Shown: one piece after another, positions 25,974 to 35,100 of the stretch
Numbering within the stretch: position 1 is the first letter of the stretch
Layout: every line of letters starts with the position of its first letter
Assembly: GCF_002272825.1 (NCBI RefSeq)
Contig: NZ_MLAM01000003.1
Location: 89,326-153,325 of the forward strand
Direction of reading: 5' to 3'
Source of the DNA: Helicobacter sp. 11S02596-1
GTDB lineage: Bacteria > Campylobacterota > Campylobacteria > Campylobacterales > Helicobacteraceae
DNA: 64,000 nucleotides
Translations under genes and position numbers: made by a program
Notes under the pieces: generated by a model
Seen by the model: only the letters and a program-made list of their open reading frames with translations
What the model was told of the DNA's origin: nothing
Database searches by the model: none

Positions 25974-28900
25974 ATGATGTCTCCAACACCATCGTTTTTT
26001 TCGCTATTTGTTCGTGTTAAAAAACTTTCAAGAAATGCCACAGGCTTTTTAGGCTATTCTCTGGGGGGGGGGGGGCAGAGTGCTTTTCCCTCTCAAGAGT
26101 TTCTAAGGGGGCAAGCGATGTTAGCCCCAAATCCCCACAAACCAATCTCTAAACAACAAAAACATTTTCCATCCCCTCATTATTTTATAAAATTTTTACC
26201 ATCTGGCAAATTTTTATTATCTGGCGTGCTGGCTACCTTGTTAGCCCAGCCACTTTTTAGTCAAGATGAAACCATTTCTGATGGCAAACATAAAAGTGAT
26301 ACAGATACGATTAAAACTACTACTACCAAGACCTTTACTGCTGGGGGAGAAGCAGGCACTTTTAACGTGCAAGCAGGTGGCAAACTCACCATCGCAGGCG
26401 AAAGTGGTAAATTGGGTCATTTATATATACAAGGAGGCGATGTTGTCCTTGATGTCAAAAACTTCACCATCGGCAAGCCGGGCATAAAAGATTGGGTTGC
26501 GATTGGCGGGGGTTATGGCATTAATAGCGCTACTGATGGCGGGACAAATGGCACTATCCATATCAAAAACTTTGAATCCTCTACGATTTATGGGGATATC
26601 CTATATACCGGAAATGCTTTTTATCACGATGAAAGCAGCGTTACAGAAGACAAGAAAAAAGAAGGTTTTTATTTTTCTAGCAAATCCAAGCTTATTGGGA
26701 ATATTAAGAGTTTTGTAATTAATGGCAATAATAAAGCTAAAGATATAAATTTTACCTTTGATGATTCGATGATGGTAGGGAATATCGAGACTGAGGTCGG
26801 TCCTGACAACGCTCTAACACAAACAGCTTCTGTGCATTTTAAAAATCACGCTTCATTACTAGGCAATTTCGATACAAAAAGAGCTGATAAAACCATAGCA
26901 GATTTTAATGAATCCTTTATGGTGGGTAATATCAATGCAACAGGAAGCCAATTTTCCACCAATGACATAACATTCACTTCTATTGCTTCCCTAACGACTG
27001 AAAAATTTAAAACCGCTGGGGAGTTGCTATTAGGGCATATCAATCACACCGGGACTTATACCTCCGAGCAAAAACCTCTCGTAACGGGTTATGAATTCAC
27101 AGATCTAAACGCGCACCCAGAAGATCTCTTGGCTTACCTGGCTACTGCGGGTATATCAGCTTTCAAAGGCGATATTACTGCGAATAATGGCACAAATAAT
27201 GTCGATTTTAGCAATGCTCTTTATCTCGGGGGCAAGATCGAAGCTAATGATCCCAAATCTAGTATGGCGAACGCACAATCGACCAACAATATCACCATTG
27301 ATATTGACGATAATTTTGCAAAGGGCTTTCAAGGCAACTATATCCTCCCTACTATCCTTACGCGACAATCCCCCGTGTTTGATGTCTTTACTAATAGTAG
27401 CAATGCTACCAACAATATCGCCCTATCCGGCAAGGTCAAAGGCACAGGGCGTGTCCATTATAATGCAGGAAAAACCTATCTTATCTTAGCAGATAAGCGA
27501 GATGGCACGCTCACACCCGGCACTACGAATATCGCCGAAAAATCTGGGACAGATAAAACACCCCAAATCAATGGCTACACCTATGAAGATGGCGTGCTTA
27601 TCACATTTGATAGCACAAAAGCCGATACGCTTTTGAGCAGCTATCGGGATATGTTCCCTGAAAATCTCGCCACCCTAGAGATCGACAAAATGACTACGGA
27701 CAAAGTTTATAAAGCCAATCTAGGCGGTATTTTAGTTGGGGAGATCGAATCCCTCAAAAAAGGCGCGGATGCAACCAAACACTATGAAGCCAATGTGTTG
27801 CCTGGCTCGGTATTTATCGGTAAGCTCAATATCGAAGATATCGGCATTAATATCAATCTGGAAAAAGGTGCGAAGCTCATCTTAAGCAATAATTCCAAAA
27901 TCGAAGAACTCAGCAATAGTAGCCATTTTGTCGATGAAGCGTTGCTATATAAAGACACGCTCCGACAAACAAATAATACGATCATTGACCTAGCCACAGG
28001 GGGCAAAACCCAAGCAAATATAGGCAAACGCACCGATAATTTTAGCACGCTCACCATCAAAACTGCTAAGAGCTTGGAAAATGTCATCTTCCGTGTGGGC
28101 TTTAATCCTGAGGCTAATCACGCCGATACTGCGGATAAAAAAGCTGACCATATCATCATCGAGGGTGTTAAAGCGCCCGATGGGGCTGGCTTTAGCGTGC
28201 TAGAAAACTATATCCAGCTCTATCAAGATTACAAAGATCTTTTTATCGGGGATTTGCGGACAAAAAACATCCTCGTCGCTTCGGTCCAAAACACGCTTGG
28301 CGATGATGGGAGTATCAAAGATGATGGCAAAGGCGTGCGCCCGGGCGTGGTTTTTAAAACCTTGCCTACAGATTTTGGCTTTGAGACATTCATCACCAAG
28401 CTCACCAGCACAACCGGCGAAAAATCTGATGGCACAACTGCAAGCGATGGTGATGATAAATTTACCAACTACTATGTAACCTCTATTACAGCTCGTGTCA
28501 ATGAAGAGCACGAAGACACAGGCAAGGGGGCATTAGGCTCGAATCTCTCTGTCTTCTTAGCCAATATCAATAATATCAATAAACGCTTAGGCGAACTCCG
28601 TGATAATCCTGCCACACAAGGCGTATGGGCAAGGGTATTTAATGGGATGAGCCATAGCAATATAGGCGAATCCCTCCAGAGCCTCTCTACAAACTTCCAA
28701 GCAGGCTATGACTATGCCTTTGGTCACAATGATGCCCGCTCGATTGTCGGTCTTGCCTTTTCTTATGGCTACAATAGCCTATCTTCAAATGCCTTTGGTG
28801 GCAATAGCAATCTCTTTGAAATAGGGGCGTATTATTCCTTTATCCAAGAAGATGCCAAAGGCTGGGGGGTCTATAGTGATACGATCTTGAAAACCGGCTA

Positions 28901-29885
28901 TATCCTCAATAATCTCAGTCTCAAAGACAATGCCATCACGTTTGAAAATACGCTCAACTCGCAAGCCATCTCACTAGGTGAGGAAGTGGGCTATCGCTTT
29001 AATTTCTATCTCAACCCTAAAAGTGCGCCCACCAGACACGCGATCTATCTTGAGCCTAGTGCTGAATTTATCGCAGGCTATATCACAGGGGGCAAACTAG
29101 AAGAAAAAGCCTCTGGGAATTTCCTCAAAGGAAGCATTGCAAATATCTTCGATATCCGTGCCAAGCTAGGTGGGACACTAGGCTATAGCCTACTAACCCA
29201 AAAGAATCGCACGGATTTTAGGCTAGGGGCATTTTATGTGGGCGATTATTTTGCTGGGGGCAAGATGGATTTTGAAACCAACCATACCAAAGCCAATGCC
29301 AATCTTAAGAGCAACCATATGGCATTGCTTTCAGTGGGTGTAAATTCGTTTATCACCAAAGATGTCCGGCTCTATCTCGATGTTGATGCGGGCTTTGGGG
29401 GGCAAACCTACAATCAAGACTATTTGGTATCTCTTGGCGGGCGCTATAGCTTTGGAAAGCAAATAGCCATCAAACACCCCGCTAGAGCAGAAAATAAACA
29501 AAATACGCCAAACTTTGAGAAAAACCTCACACCCGAGCAAAGAAGAGTGCTAAAAAACAAACAAGTCCTTGTCTTTAAAGGAAGCAATAAAACGCATTGT
29601 CAAGGCTGTGAGCCTGAAGCGGGGTATTATTTCTTGATCGCAGATATTTCTATCAACAACAAAGCCCAAGCAAGCGCTGTGGCAAATATCCTAAAAAACT
29701 ATGAATATCGCAGCTACCAGTATAAAGACCTTGCAGGCGCTGTCAAAACCCGCTATCTTGTTGGGCCATTTAAAAATGTTGATGAACTCATCAAAACCAA
29801 ACCCTTTGCTGATGGGCTATCCCGACAAATCTATAATAACTCTAGTGCTTATACGATTGTGTATGAAGTCAGGGATGGGAAGTGA
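25974..29885 (+). CDS. Giant phase-variable autotransporter with a C-terminal SPOR-like domain
   Basis: This 1,303-residue protein starts at tandem ATGs after AAGGA. About 30 codons in, a G13 tract encodes LGGGGQ and keeps the frame open, so it is ON as read. A long N-terminal extension precedes the hydrophobic signal core FLLSGVLATLLAQPLFSQ. The passenger (about residues 100-850) is Gly/Asn/Thr-rich with helix-type repeats. The translocator barrel starts around VWARVFNGMSHSNIGESLQ and ends near LVSLGGRYSFGKQ. Unusually, some 140 residues follow: a charged linker, CQGC, then GYYFLIADISINN and RYLVGPFKNVDEL, resembling a SPOR peptidoglycan-binding domain. Its target is unknown; adhesion or surface-layer functions are typical. 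Confidence 0.85.
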   Translation: MMSPTPSFFSLFVRVKKLSRNATGFLGYSLGGGGQSAFPSQEFLRGQAMLAPNPHKPISKQQKHFPSPHYFIKFLPSGKFLLSGVLATLLAQPLFSQDETISDGKHKSDTDTIKTTTTKTFTAGGEAGTFNVQAGGKLTIAGESGKLGHLYIQGGDVVLDVKNFTIGKPGIKDWVAIGGGYGINSATDGGTNGTIHIKNFESSTIYGDILYTGNAFYHDESSVTEDKKKEGFYFSSKSKLIGNIKSFVINGNNKAKDINFTFDDSMMVGNIETEVGPDNALTQTASVHFKNHASLLGNFDTKRADKTIADFNESFMVGNINATGSQFSTNDITFTSIASLTTEKFKTAGELLLGHINHTGTYTSEQKPLVTGYEFTDLNAHPEDLLAYLATAGISAFKGDITANNGTNNVDFSNALYLGGKIEANDPKSSMANAQSTNNITIDIDDNFAKGFQGNYILPTILTRQSPVFDVFTNSSNATNNIALSGKVKGTGRVHYNAGKTYLILADKRDGTLTPGTTNIAEKSGTDKTPQINGYTYEDGVLITFDSTKADTLLSSYRDMFPENLATLEIDKMTTDKVYKANLGGILVGEIESLKKGADATKHYEANVLPGSVFIGKLNIEDIGININLEKGAKLILSNNSKIEELSNSSHFVDEALLYKDTLRQTNNTIIDLATGGKTQANIGKRTDNFSTLTIKTAKSLENVIFRVGFNPEANHADTADKKADHIIIEGVKAPDGAGFSVLENYIQLYQDYKDLFIGDLRTKNILVASVQNTLGDDGSIKDDGKGVRPGVVFKTLPTDFGFETFITKLTSTTGEKSDGTTASDGDDKFTNYYVTSITARVNEEHEDTGKGALGSNLSVFLANINNINKRLGELRDNPATQGVWARVFNGMSHSNIGESLQSLSTNFQAGYDYAFGHNDARSIVGLAFSYGYNSLSSNAFGGNSNLFEIGAYYSFIQEDAKGWGVYSDTILKTGYILNNLSLKDNAITFENTLNSQAISLGEEVGYRFNFYLNPKSAPTRHAIYLEPSAEFIAGYITGGKLEEKASGNFLKGSIANIFDIRAKLGGTLGYSLLTQKNRTDFRLGAFYVGDYFAGGKMDFETNHTKANANLKSNHMALLSVGVNSFITKDVRLYLDVDAGFGGQTYNQDYLVSLGGRYSFGKQIAIKHPARAENKQNTPNFEKNLTPEQRRVLKNKQVLVFKGSNKTHCQGCEPEAGYYFLIADISINNKAQASAVANILKNYEYRSYQYKDLAGAVKTRYLVGPFKNVDELIKTKPFADGLSRQIYNNSSAYTIVYEVRDGK
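26063..26075 (+). repeat. Poly-G(13) phase-variation tract
   Basis: Thirteen G lie in the N-terminal leader of the autotransporter. The current length is in frame. A change of one or two bases would shift the frame before the signal core, switching the protein off. Confidence 0.88.
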
Positions 29886-29919
29886 TAAATAATAAGATGG
29901 GAAGTAGGGAGAGAGGTTT

Positions 29920-29985
29920 ATCTTTTCCATAGCTGTGCGACTAGTTATTTTTTCTTATACTACCTAGAAAGGGGTCAGGGGGGCT
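29920..29985 (-). repeat. Modules G and F, truncated copy
   Basis: On the minus strand it reads CCTTTCTAGGTAGTATAAGAAA and then CTATGGAAAAGA, matching module G. The adjacent AGGGGTCAGGGGGG is one arm of module F without its partner. It is interrupted by module B copy 4. Confidence 0.65.
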
Positions 29986-29986
29986 A

Positions 29987-30060
29987 GCCGTCTGCTATGC
30001 CCTTGCGGGCATAAACAATCGCCGTGCGAGGCTACCAGAGCCAAGCAGTTGGCTTTTTTA
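29987..30060 (+). repeat. Hairpin repeat module B, copy 4 (partly broken)
   Basis: The inner stems TATGCCC/GGGCATA and AGCC/GGCT with loop AAGCAGTT are intact. The outer closing stems no longer pair, so this copy looks degenerate. Confidence 0.7.
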
Positions 30061-30075
30061 AAGGTTTAGGCGTCC

Positions 30076-30112
30076 GGTTATGCTCCCGATAGGAGCATAG
30101 CAGATGCGCCCT
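30076..30112 (-). repeat. Half module B, inverted
   Basis: It holds only the first hairpin (TATGCTCC/GGAGCATA) read on the minus strand, placed after module A copy 7. The junction with copy 4 looks like a recombination or inversion scar. Confidence 0.65.
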
Positions 30113-30113
30113 T

Positions 30114-30179
30114 ACTTTAGGAATGGAGCAGGGTTTTACCCTGCGCAGTGGTCTTCAGATTCACAATGTAAATCAAGTA
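30114..30179 (-). repeat. Hairpin repeat module A, copy 7
   Basis: Stem 1 is GATT..ACA/TGT..AATC and stem 2 is GCAGGG/CCCTGC. The linker CTGAAGACCACT and tail TTCCTAAAGT are conserved. Confidence 0.8.
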
Positions 30180-30369
30180 AAAAACAATATTTTTTAGTCT
30201 CTCGCCTTTTTATTTTTTTTATTATGCAGGGGGCGGGGTTCTACCTGCGAAGCGTCGCCCGCCCCCTTGCAACAATCGGGTGGGTGGGTCAGAAACCCAC
30301 TGCACGCCCCCTTAGTGGTTCAGATGACAGGGCGTAGATTGCTTGGTTTGAAAGTGGTTTAAAATTGAA

Positions 30370-30420
30370 AACCTTAGAAAATGGGTTGATAACGAAACGA
30401 AGTGCCGTTATAACGCCATT
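30370..30420 (-). repeat. Hairpin repeat module D, copy 1
   Basis: ATAACG/CGTTAT forms the inner stem. The outer GGGTT/AACCC pairing is imperfect here (GCGTT). The common tail TTTTCTAAGGTTTT is present. Confidence 0.75.
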
Positions 30421-30485
30421 CTTTAGGAGCGTAGCAGAGTTTACCTCTGCGTAGCGGTCTTCAGGTTCGCCCAAAGCGAATTGAG
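30421..30485 (-). repeat. Hairpin repeat module A, copy 8
   Basis: Stem 1 is TTCGC/GCGAA and stem 2 is GCAGAG/CTCTGC. It reads directly into module D copy 1. Confidence 0.82.
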
Positions 30486-30499
30486 TAAAACACAATAAA

Positions 30500-30554
30500 A
30501 ACCTTTAAAACTTATCTCCAATGCACAAAGCAACGCTTTGGGTATGAGATGATT
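30500..30554 (-). repeat. Hairpin repeat module C, copy 3
   Basis: The outer stem is ATCTC/GAGAT. The inner stem CCCAAAGCG/TGCTTTGTG pairs only partly. The tail is GTTTTAAAGGTTTT. Confidence 0.75.
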
Positions 30555-30555
30555 A

Positions 30556-30620
30556 CTTTAGGAGCGTTTGGGGGCTTTGCCTCCAAAAAGCGGTCTTCAG
30601 GTTTGCCCCAGCGAACCGAT
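30556..30620 (-). repeat. Hairpin repeat module A, copy 9
   Basis: Stem 1 GGTT/AACC is imperfect beyond four pairs. Stem 2 is TTTGG/CCAAA plus GGC/GCC. The linker CTGAAGACCGCT is exact. Confidence 0.75.
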
Positions 30621-30674
30621 ACCTCTAAAACTTATCTCCAATACACAAAGCAACGCTTTGTGTATGAGATGGTT
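30621..30674 (-). repeat. Hairpin repeat module C, copy 4
   Basis: The inner stem TACACAAAGC/GCTTTGTGTA is perfect and wholly different in sequence from copies 1 and 2. The outer ATCTC/GAGAT is kept. Confidence 0.8.
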
Positions 30675-30675
30675 A

Positions 30676-30743
30676 CTTTAGGAACGCAGGGCAGTTTCAC
30701 TGCCCGGAGTGGTCTTCAGATTCGGGTTTTCCCCGAATCAAGT
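30676..30743 (-). repeat. Hairpin repeat module A, copy 10
   Basis: Stem 1 is GATTCGGG/CCCGAATC and stem 2 is GGGCAG/CTGCCC. It begins four bases after the ccp stop in the direction of ccp transcription. Confidence 0.85.
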
Positions 30744-30747
30744 GACA

Positions 30748-31806
30748 TCAAAAAGAAGGTTTGGGGGTTTTATCAGTTACAGGAGGCAACACCGGATAGA
30801 TAATCTGTGGTTTTGTGCCTGTGAGCGACTCGAAGAAAGCTTGGATTTTTTTGGCTTCATCATTATTGATAGTGATCCCCAATTGGATAGCCCCCATTTC
30901 TTTGATGGCATCTTTGACATCCCAATACTGCCCATTATGAAAATATGGCATTGTTTCAGCGATATTTCTAAGCGTGGGAACTTTCACCATACCATTTTCA
31001 TCCCCTTTAAAATCCCCTACATTTGCGAATTTATACGGCTTGACAACGCCAAATGGCTGCATTGTGCCACCTAAGTTGATGCCATTGTGGCAAGCGGTGC
31101 ATCCTTTGTCGATGAAAATATCCAAACCTTCTTGCTCTTCAATGCTGAGGGCTTTTGGATTGCCATTCAAAAAATCATCATATCGGCTTGGCGTTACAAG
31201 TGTTTCTTCAAACATCGCAATCGTATCAGCGATGAGTTTGAAATCAATCTTGACTTTGCTGCCATAGGCTTTTTTAAACTCATCGACATAAGCAGGGATC
31301 GAAGTGATTTTTTCTACGACAAGTTTAGGCGCTGCTGCCATTTCCACAGGATTTTGGATCGGTCCTTGTGCTTGATCGCCTAGGTGTTGGGCTCTGCCAT
31401 CCCAAAATTGCACCGAGTTAAAAACCGAGTTAAAAACGGTTGGCGAGTTGAGGTGATGGGGATTTGCCTGCCATTTTGCCCCAATAGCCGCAGGGACAAT
31501 ATCCGCACCGCCTAATGCGAGATTGTGGCAGGTATTGCACGAAATCAGATTGGAACTTGAAATTCTAGGGTCAAAATAAAGCTTTTTGCCAAGCTCAATT
31601 TGAGCGGGTGTCATTTTTGGTGAATAACCAGTTGCCAAATTCGTATCTTTGGCTTTTTGGAGTTGGTAATCCCTCAAAGCTTTCCCGCTAGGGATGGGTT
31701 CTAAGCCTGCTTCTTTAGCTTTTTGGATCAAAGCTTGGTTGGTCGCTCCAAAAGCGCTTATCGCACAAAATGCGATAATGCTTCCTGTGAGTGCGAGTTT
31801 TTTCAT
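30748..31806 (-). CDS. ccp: Periplasmic diheme cytochrome c peroxidase
   Basis: This 352-residue exported enzyme reduces hydrogen peroxide using electrons from cytochrome c. A Sec signal peptide (MKKLALTGSIIAFCAISAFG) leads the protein. Two heme c motifs are present, SCNTCHN and GCTACHN, and the family motif FWDGRAQHLGDQA is visible. The ATG at 31806, with AGGAGGAAAG upstream, replaces a longer frame to 31857 that lacks a site. It is divergent from dnaE, as in H. pylori from memory. A 15-bp Fur-box-like sequence lies in the divergent region. Confidence 0.95.
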   Translation of the reverse strand: MKKLALTGSIIAFCAISAFGATNQALIQKAKEAGLEPIPSGKALRDYQLQKAKDTNLATGYSPKMTPAQIELGKKLYFDPRISSSNLISCNTCHNLALGGADIVPAAIGAKWQANPHHLNSPTVFNSVFNSVQFWDGRAQHLGDQAQGPIQNPVEMAAAPKLVVEKITSIPAYVDEFKKAYGSKVKIDFKLIADTIAMFEETLVTPSRYDDFLNGNPKALSIEEQEGLDIFIDKGCTACHNGINLGGTMQPFGVVKPYKFANVGDFKGDENGMVKVPTLRNIAETMPYFHNGQYWDVKDAIKEMGAIQLGITINNDEAKKIQAFFESLTGTKPQIIYPVLPPVTDKTPKPSF

Positions 31807-32162
31807 TGTCTTTCCTCCTAAGTTTCGATTTTTATAGAATTTCGCATTATACTTCAAAAGAGAAAATATATTAATAAAAATTTTTAGTTAGCAATATTTT
31901 TTATTAAATAATTAATCGATATTATTAATAATGATAATTAAAATGTTCCTTGCCATTCATAAAAATAAATCATCAATTTTTACTCATTAACACGCGTAAA
32001 CATCGATTTTTTGGAATGTTGCTCTGCATAAACTCATTTGGAATATCTAAGCTCTTATCAGGCAGAATAAATGAAAGATAACGTATAATATTTGTCAATG
32101 AAATTTCTAAAATCTCTGTTAAATTGAACTAAAAATAGCACAAAATTGCATAAGGAAAATCA
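31807..32162. other. Divergent ccp-dnaE promoter region
   Basis: Very A/T-rich, no gene. It contains the Fur-box-like sequence at 31926-31940 and, just before dnaE, an AAGGAAAATC ribosome-binding site. Confidence 0.6.
31926..31940. promoter_or_regulatory. Possible Fur box
   Basis: TAATAATGATAATTA matches the H. pylori Fur operator consensus (TAATAATnATTATTA, from memory) at all but one informative position. It lies 120 bases upstream of ccp. The background is A/T-rich, so chance matches are likely. Confidence 0.4.
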
Positions 32163-35100
32163 ATGAGTTACACGCATTTGCACTTGCATACCGAATATTC
32201 TTTGCTTGATGGCGCAAACAAAATCAAAGCCTTGGCGAAAAAAATCAAAGCACTAGGGATGAAAAGTGTCAGTATGACCGATCACGGGAATATGTTTGGG
32301 GCGATCGATTTTTATACCACGATGAGAAAAGAGGGTATCAAGCCCATTATTGGCATTGAAACCTATCTACACAATGCCTCAGATTTGGGTAGCAAGGAGT
32401 CCAAACAGCGATTCCATCTATGTCTCTATGCCAAAAATGAAGAAGGCTATAAAAACCTGATGTATCTAAGCTCGATGGCTTTTATTGAGGGATTTTACTA
32501 CTACCCACGTATCAACAAAAAGATTTTGCGTGAGCATTCTGCGGGCTTGATTTGTTCTTCGGCGTGTTTGCAGGGTGAGGTAAGCTGGCAACTCAATACC
32601 AACAACCCCAGAAACGTGCGCTTGGGGGCAAAAGGCTATGAGGTCGCCAAAGAAGTCGCATTGGAATACCAAGATATTTTTGGCGATGATTTTTATATCG
32701 AGATTATGCGTCACGGCATTGCTGATCAAAGCTTCATTGATGAGGCGCTCATAAAAATCTCTTTAGAAACTGGTATCAAGCTCATCGCCACCAATGATAC
32801 CCACTACACCAATCAAGACGATGCGAGCGCTCAAGAAGTCGCGATGTGTGTGGCGATGGCAAAAACGCTTGATGACAAAGACAGACTCAAGCATTCTGTC
32901 AAAGAATTTTATGTCAAATCCCCCGAAGAGATGGCACGGCTGTTTGCTGACATCCCAGAAGCACTCACAAATACCCAAGAAATCGCTGATAAATGCACGC
33001 TCCAAATTGATCTCAAAGATGAAAAAAACAATCCCCCCACACCGCCAAGATTCAAATTTACCCAAGAATACGCCCGCAAAGAGGGGCTTGATATTAGCGA
33101 TGATGCGAGTTATTTTGCCCACAAGGCACGAGAGGGCTTGAAAGAAAGATTAGAGATTATCCCACAAGAAAAACATCAAGCTTACAAAGACCGCTTGGAG
33201 CACGAGATTGAAGTCATCAATAATATGAAATTTCCCGGCTATATGCTGATCGTTTGGGATTTTATCCGCCACGCCAAAGAAAATGGTATCCCTGTAGGTC
33301 CGGGCAGGGGTAGTGCAGCAGGGAGTTTGGTGGCATTTTGTCTTAAGATTACCAATATCGATCCTTTGAAATACGATCTGCTTTTTGAGCGATTTTTGAA
33401 TCCTGAGCGGGTTTCACTGCCTGATATTGATACGGATTTTTGCCAAAGACGTCGGGGGGAAATCATCGAATATATGATCGAAAAATACGGCAAATACAAT
33501 GTCGCCCAAGTCATTACCTTTGGTAAAATGCTCGCTAAAGGCGTGATTCGTGATGTCGCAAGGGTGCTAAATATGCCCTATAAAGAAGCTGATGATATGG
33601 CAAAGCTTATCCCAGATAAGCTCGGTATTACGCTACAAGGCTATGAAAAAAATGGCGAATGGGTCGATGGGGCGTGGGAGCTAGAACCCAAAATCTCAGA
33701 ACTCACCCAAAATAACCCGCTTGCCAAAAAAGTCTGGGAATTTTCGCTTATGCTTGAAGGCCTCAATCGCAATGCTGGCAAGCACGCTGCTGCCCTTGTG
33801 GTCGATAGCGAAAAAGAACTATGGCATAAAACCCCGCTTTATACCAGTGATAAAACCGGTGGGGCGATCGTTACGCAGTATTCGATGAAATACCTTGAAC
33901 CTGTAGATTTGATAAAATTTGACTTCTTGGGCTTAAAAACCCTCACCGTGGTCGATGACGCCCTCAAGCTCATTGCCAAAAGGTATCAAAAAAATCTCGA
34001 CTTCCTCACGATCGACACCAATGATCCCGAAGTGTATAAAACAATGCAAAGTGGCAACACTGTGGGGATATTTCAAGTCGAATCGGGTATGTTTCAAGGG
34101 CTTAATAAACGTTTGCGCCCCTCAAGTTTTGAAGATATCGTGGCAATCATTGCCTTAGGCAGACCCGGACCGATGGAATCGGGAATGGTGGATGATTTTG
34201 TCAATCGCAAACACGGCTTAGAACCCATCACCTATATGTTTGCTGAGCTTGAACCTATCCTTAAACCGACCTATGGGACGATTGTCTATCAAGAACAAGT
34301 AATGCAAATCGTCCAAACCATTGGGGGCTTTTCTCTAGGTGAAGCCGATTTGATACGTCGGGCGATGGGGAAAAAAGACGCCCAGATTATGGCAGATAAT
34401 AAAGCAAAATTTGCCTTAGGTGCAGAACAAAAAGGATTTGATAAACGCAAGGCAGAAGAATTGTGGGAACTCATCATCAAATTTGCCGGCTATGGGTTTA
34501 ACAAATCCCATTCGGCTGCTTATGCGATGGTAACGTTTCAAACTGCGTATCTCAAAACCTACTACGAACACGAATTTATGGCAGCAATGCTCACAAGCGA
34601 ATCGGTCAAGACCGAATCGGTCGCAAAATATATCGATGAAGTCAAGCTTTTGGGTATTGAAGTGGTTTCCCCGCACGTCAATACCTCTGATCTCGATTTT
34701 GGCGTGGGGGATTTTAGCGACGAGGCAGGCAAACCTATCAAAAAGATCATTTTTGGTTTGGGTGCGATCAAAGGTGCAGGAGAAGGACCGCTCAAAAATA
34801 TCATCGAAGTGCGTGAGAGTGGCGGGAAATTCAAAAGTTTAGAAGATTTTATCTCACGGGTGGATTTTAGCAAGCTCACCAAACGTATCCTAGAGCCACT
34901 CATAAAAACCGGTAGTCTCGATGGGCTGGGCTACACACGTGCGACAATGCTGCAAAATATCGATGCGATCTGTGAAGCAGGCAGAGCAAAAGACAAGATA
35001 AAAGAAATGATGGCAGGCTCGCTGTTTGGGGATAATCAAGATGATATGCAATCGATTGCATTAGATTTGAACGATATTCCTGAATGCGATGTGAAAACCT

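Larger units (their letters stand above)
29886..30747. other. 0.86 kb convergent intergenic region of inverted and plus repeats
   Basis: No gene is seen between the autotransporter and ccp. From left: inverted G/F remnants (29920-29985), plus-strand B copy 4, an inverted half B, A7, D1, A8, C3, A9, C4 and A10, the last seven all on the minus strand reading out of ccp. Confidence 0.8.
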
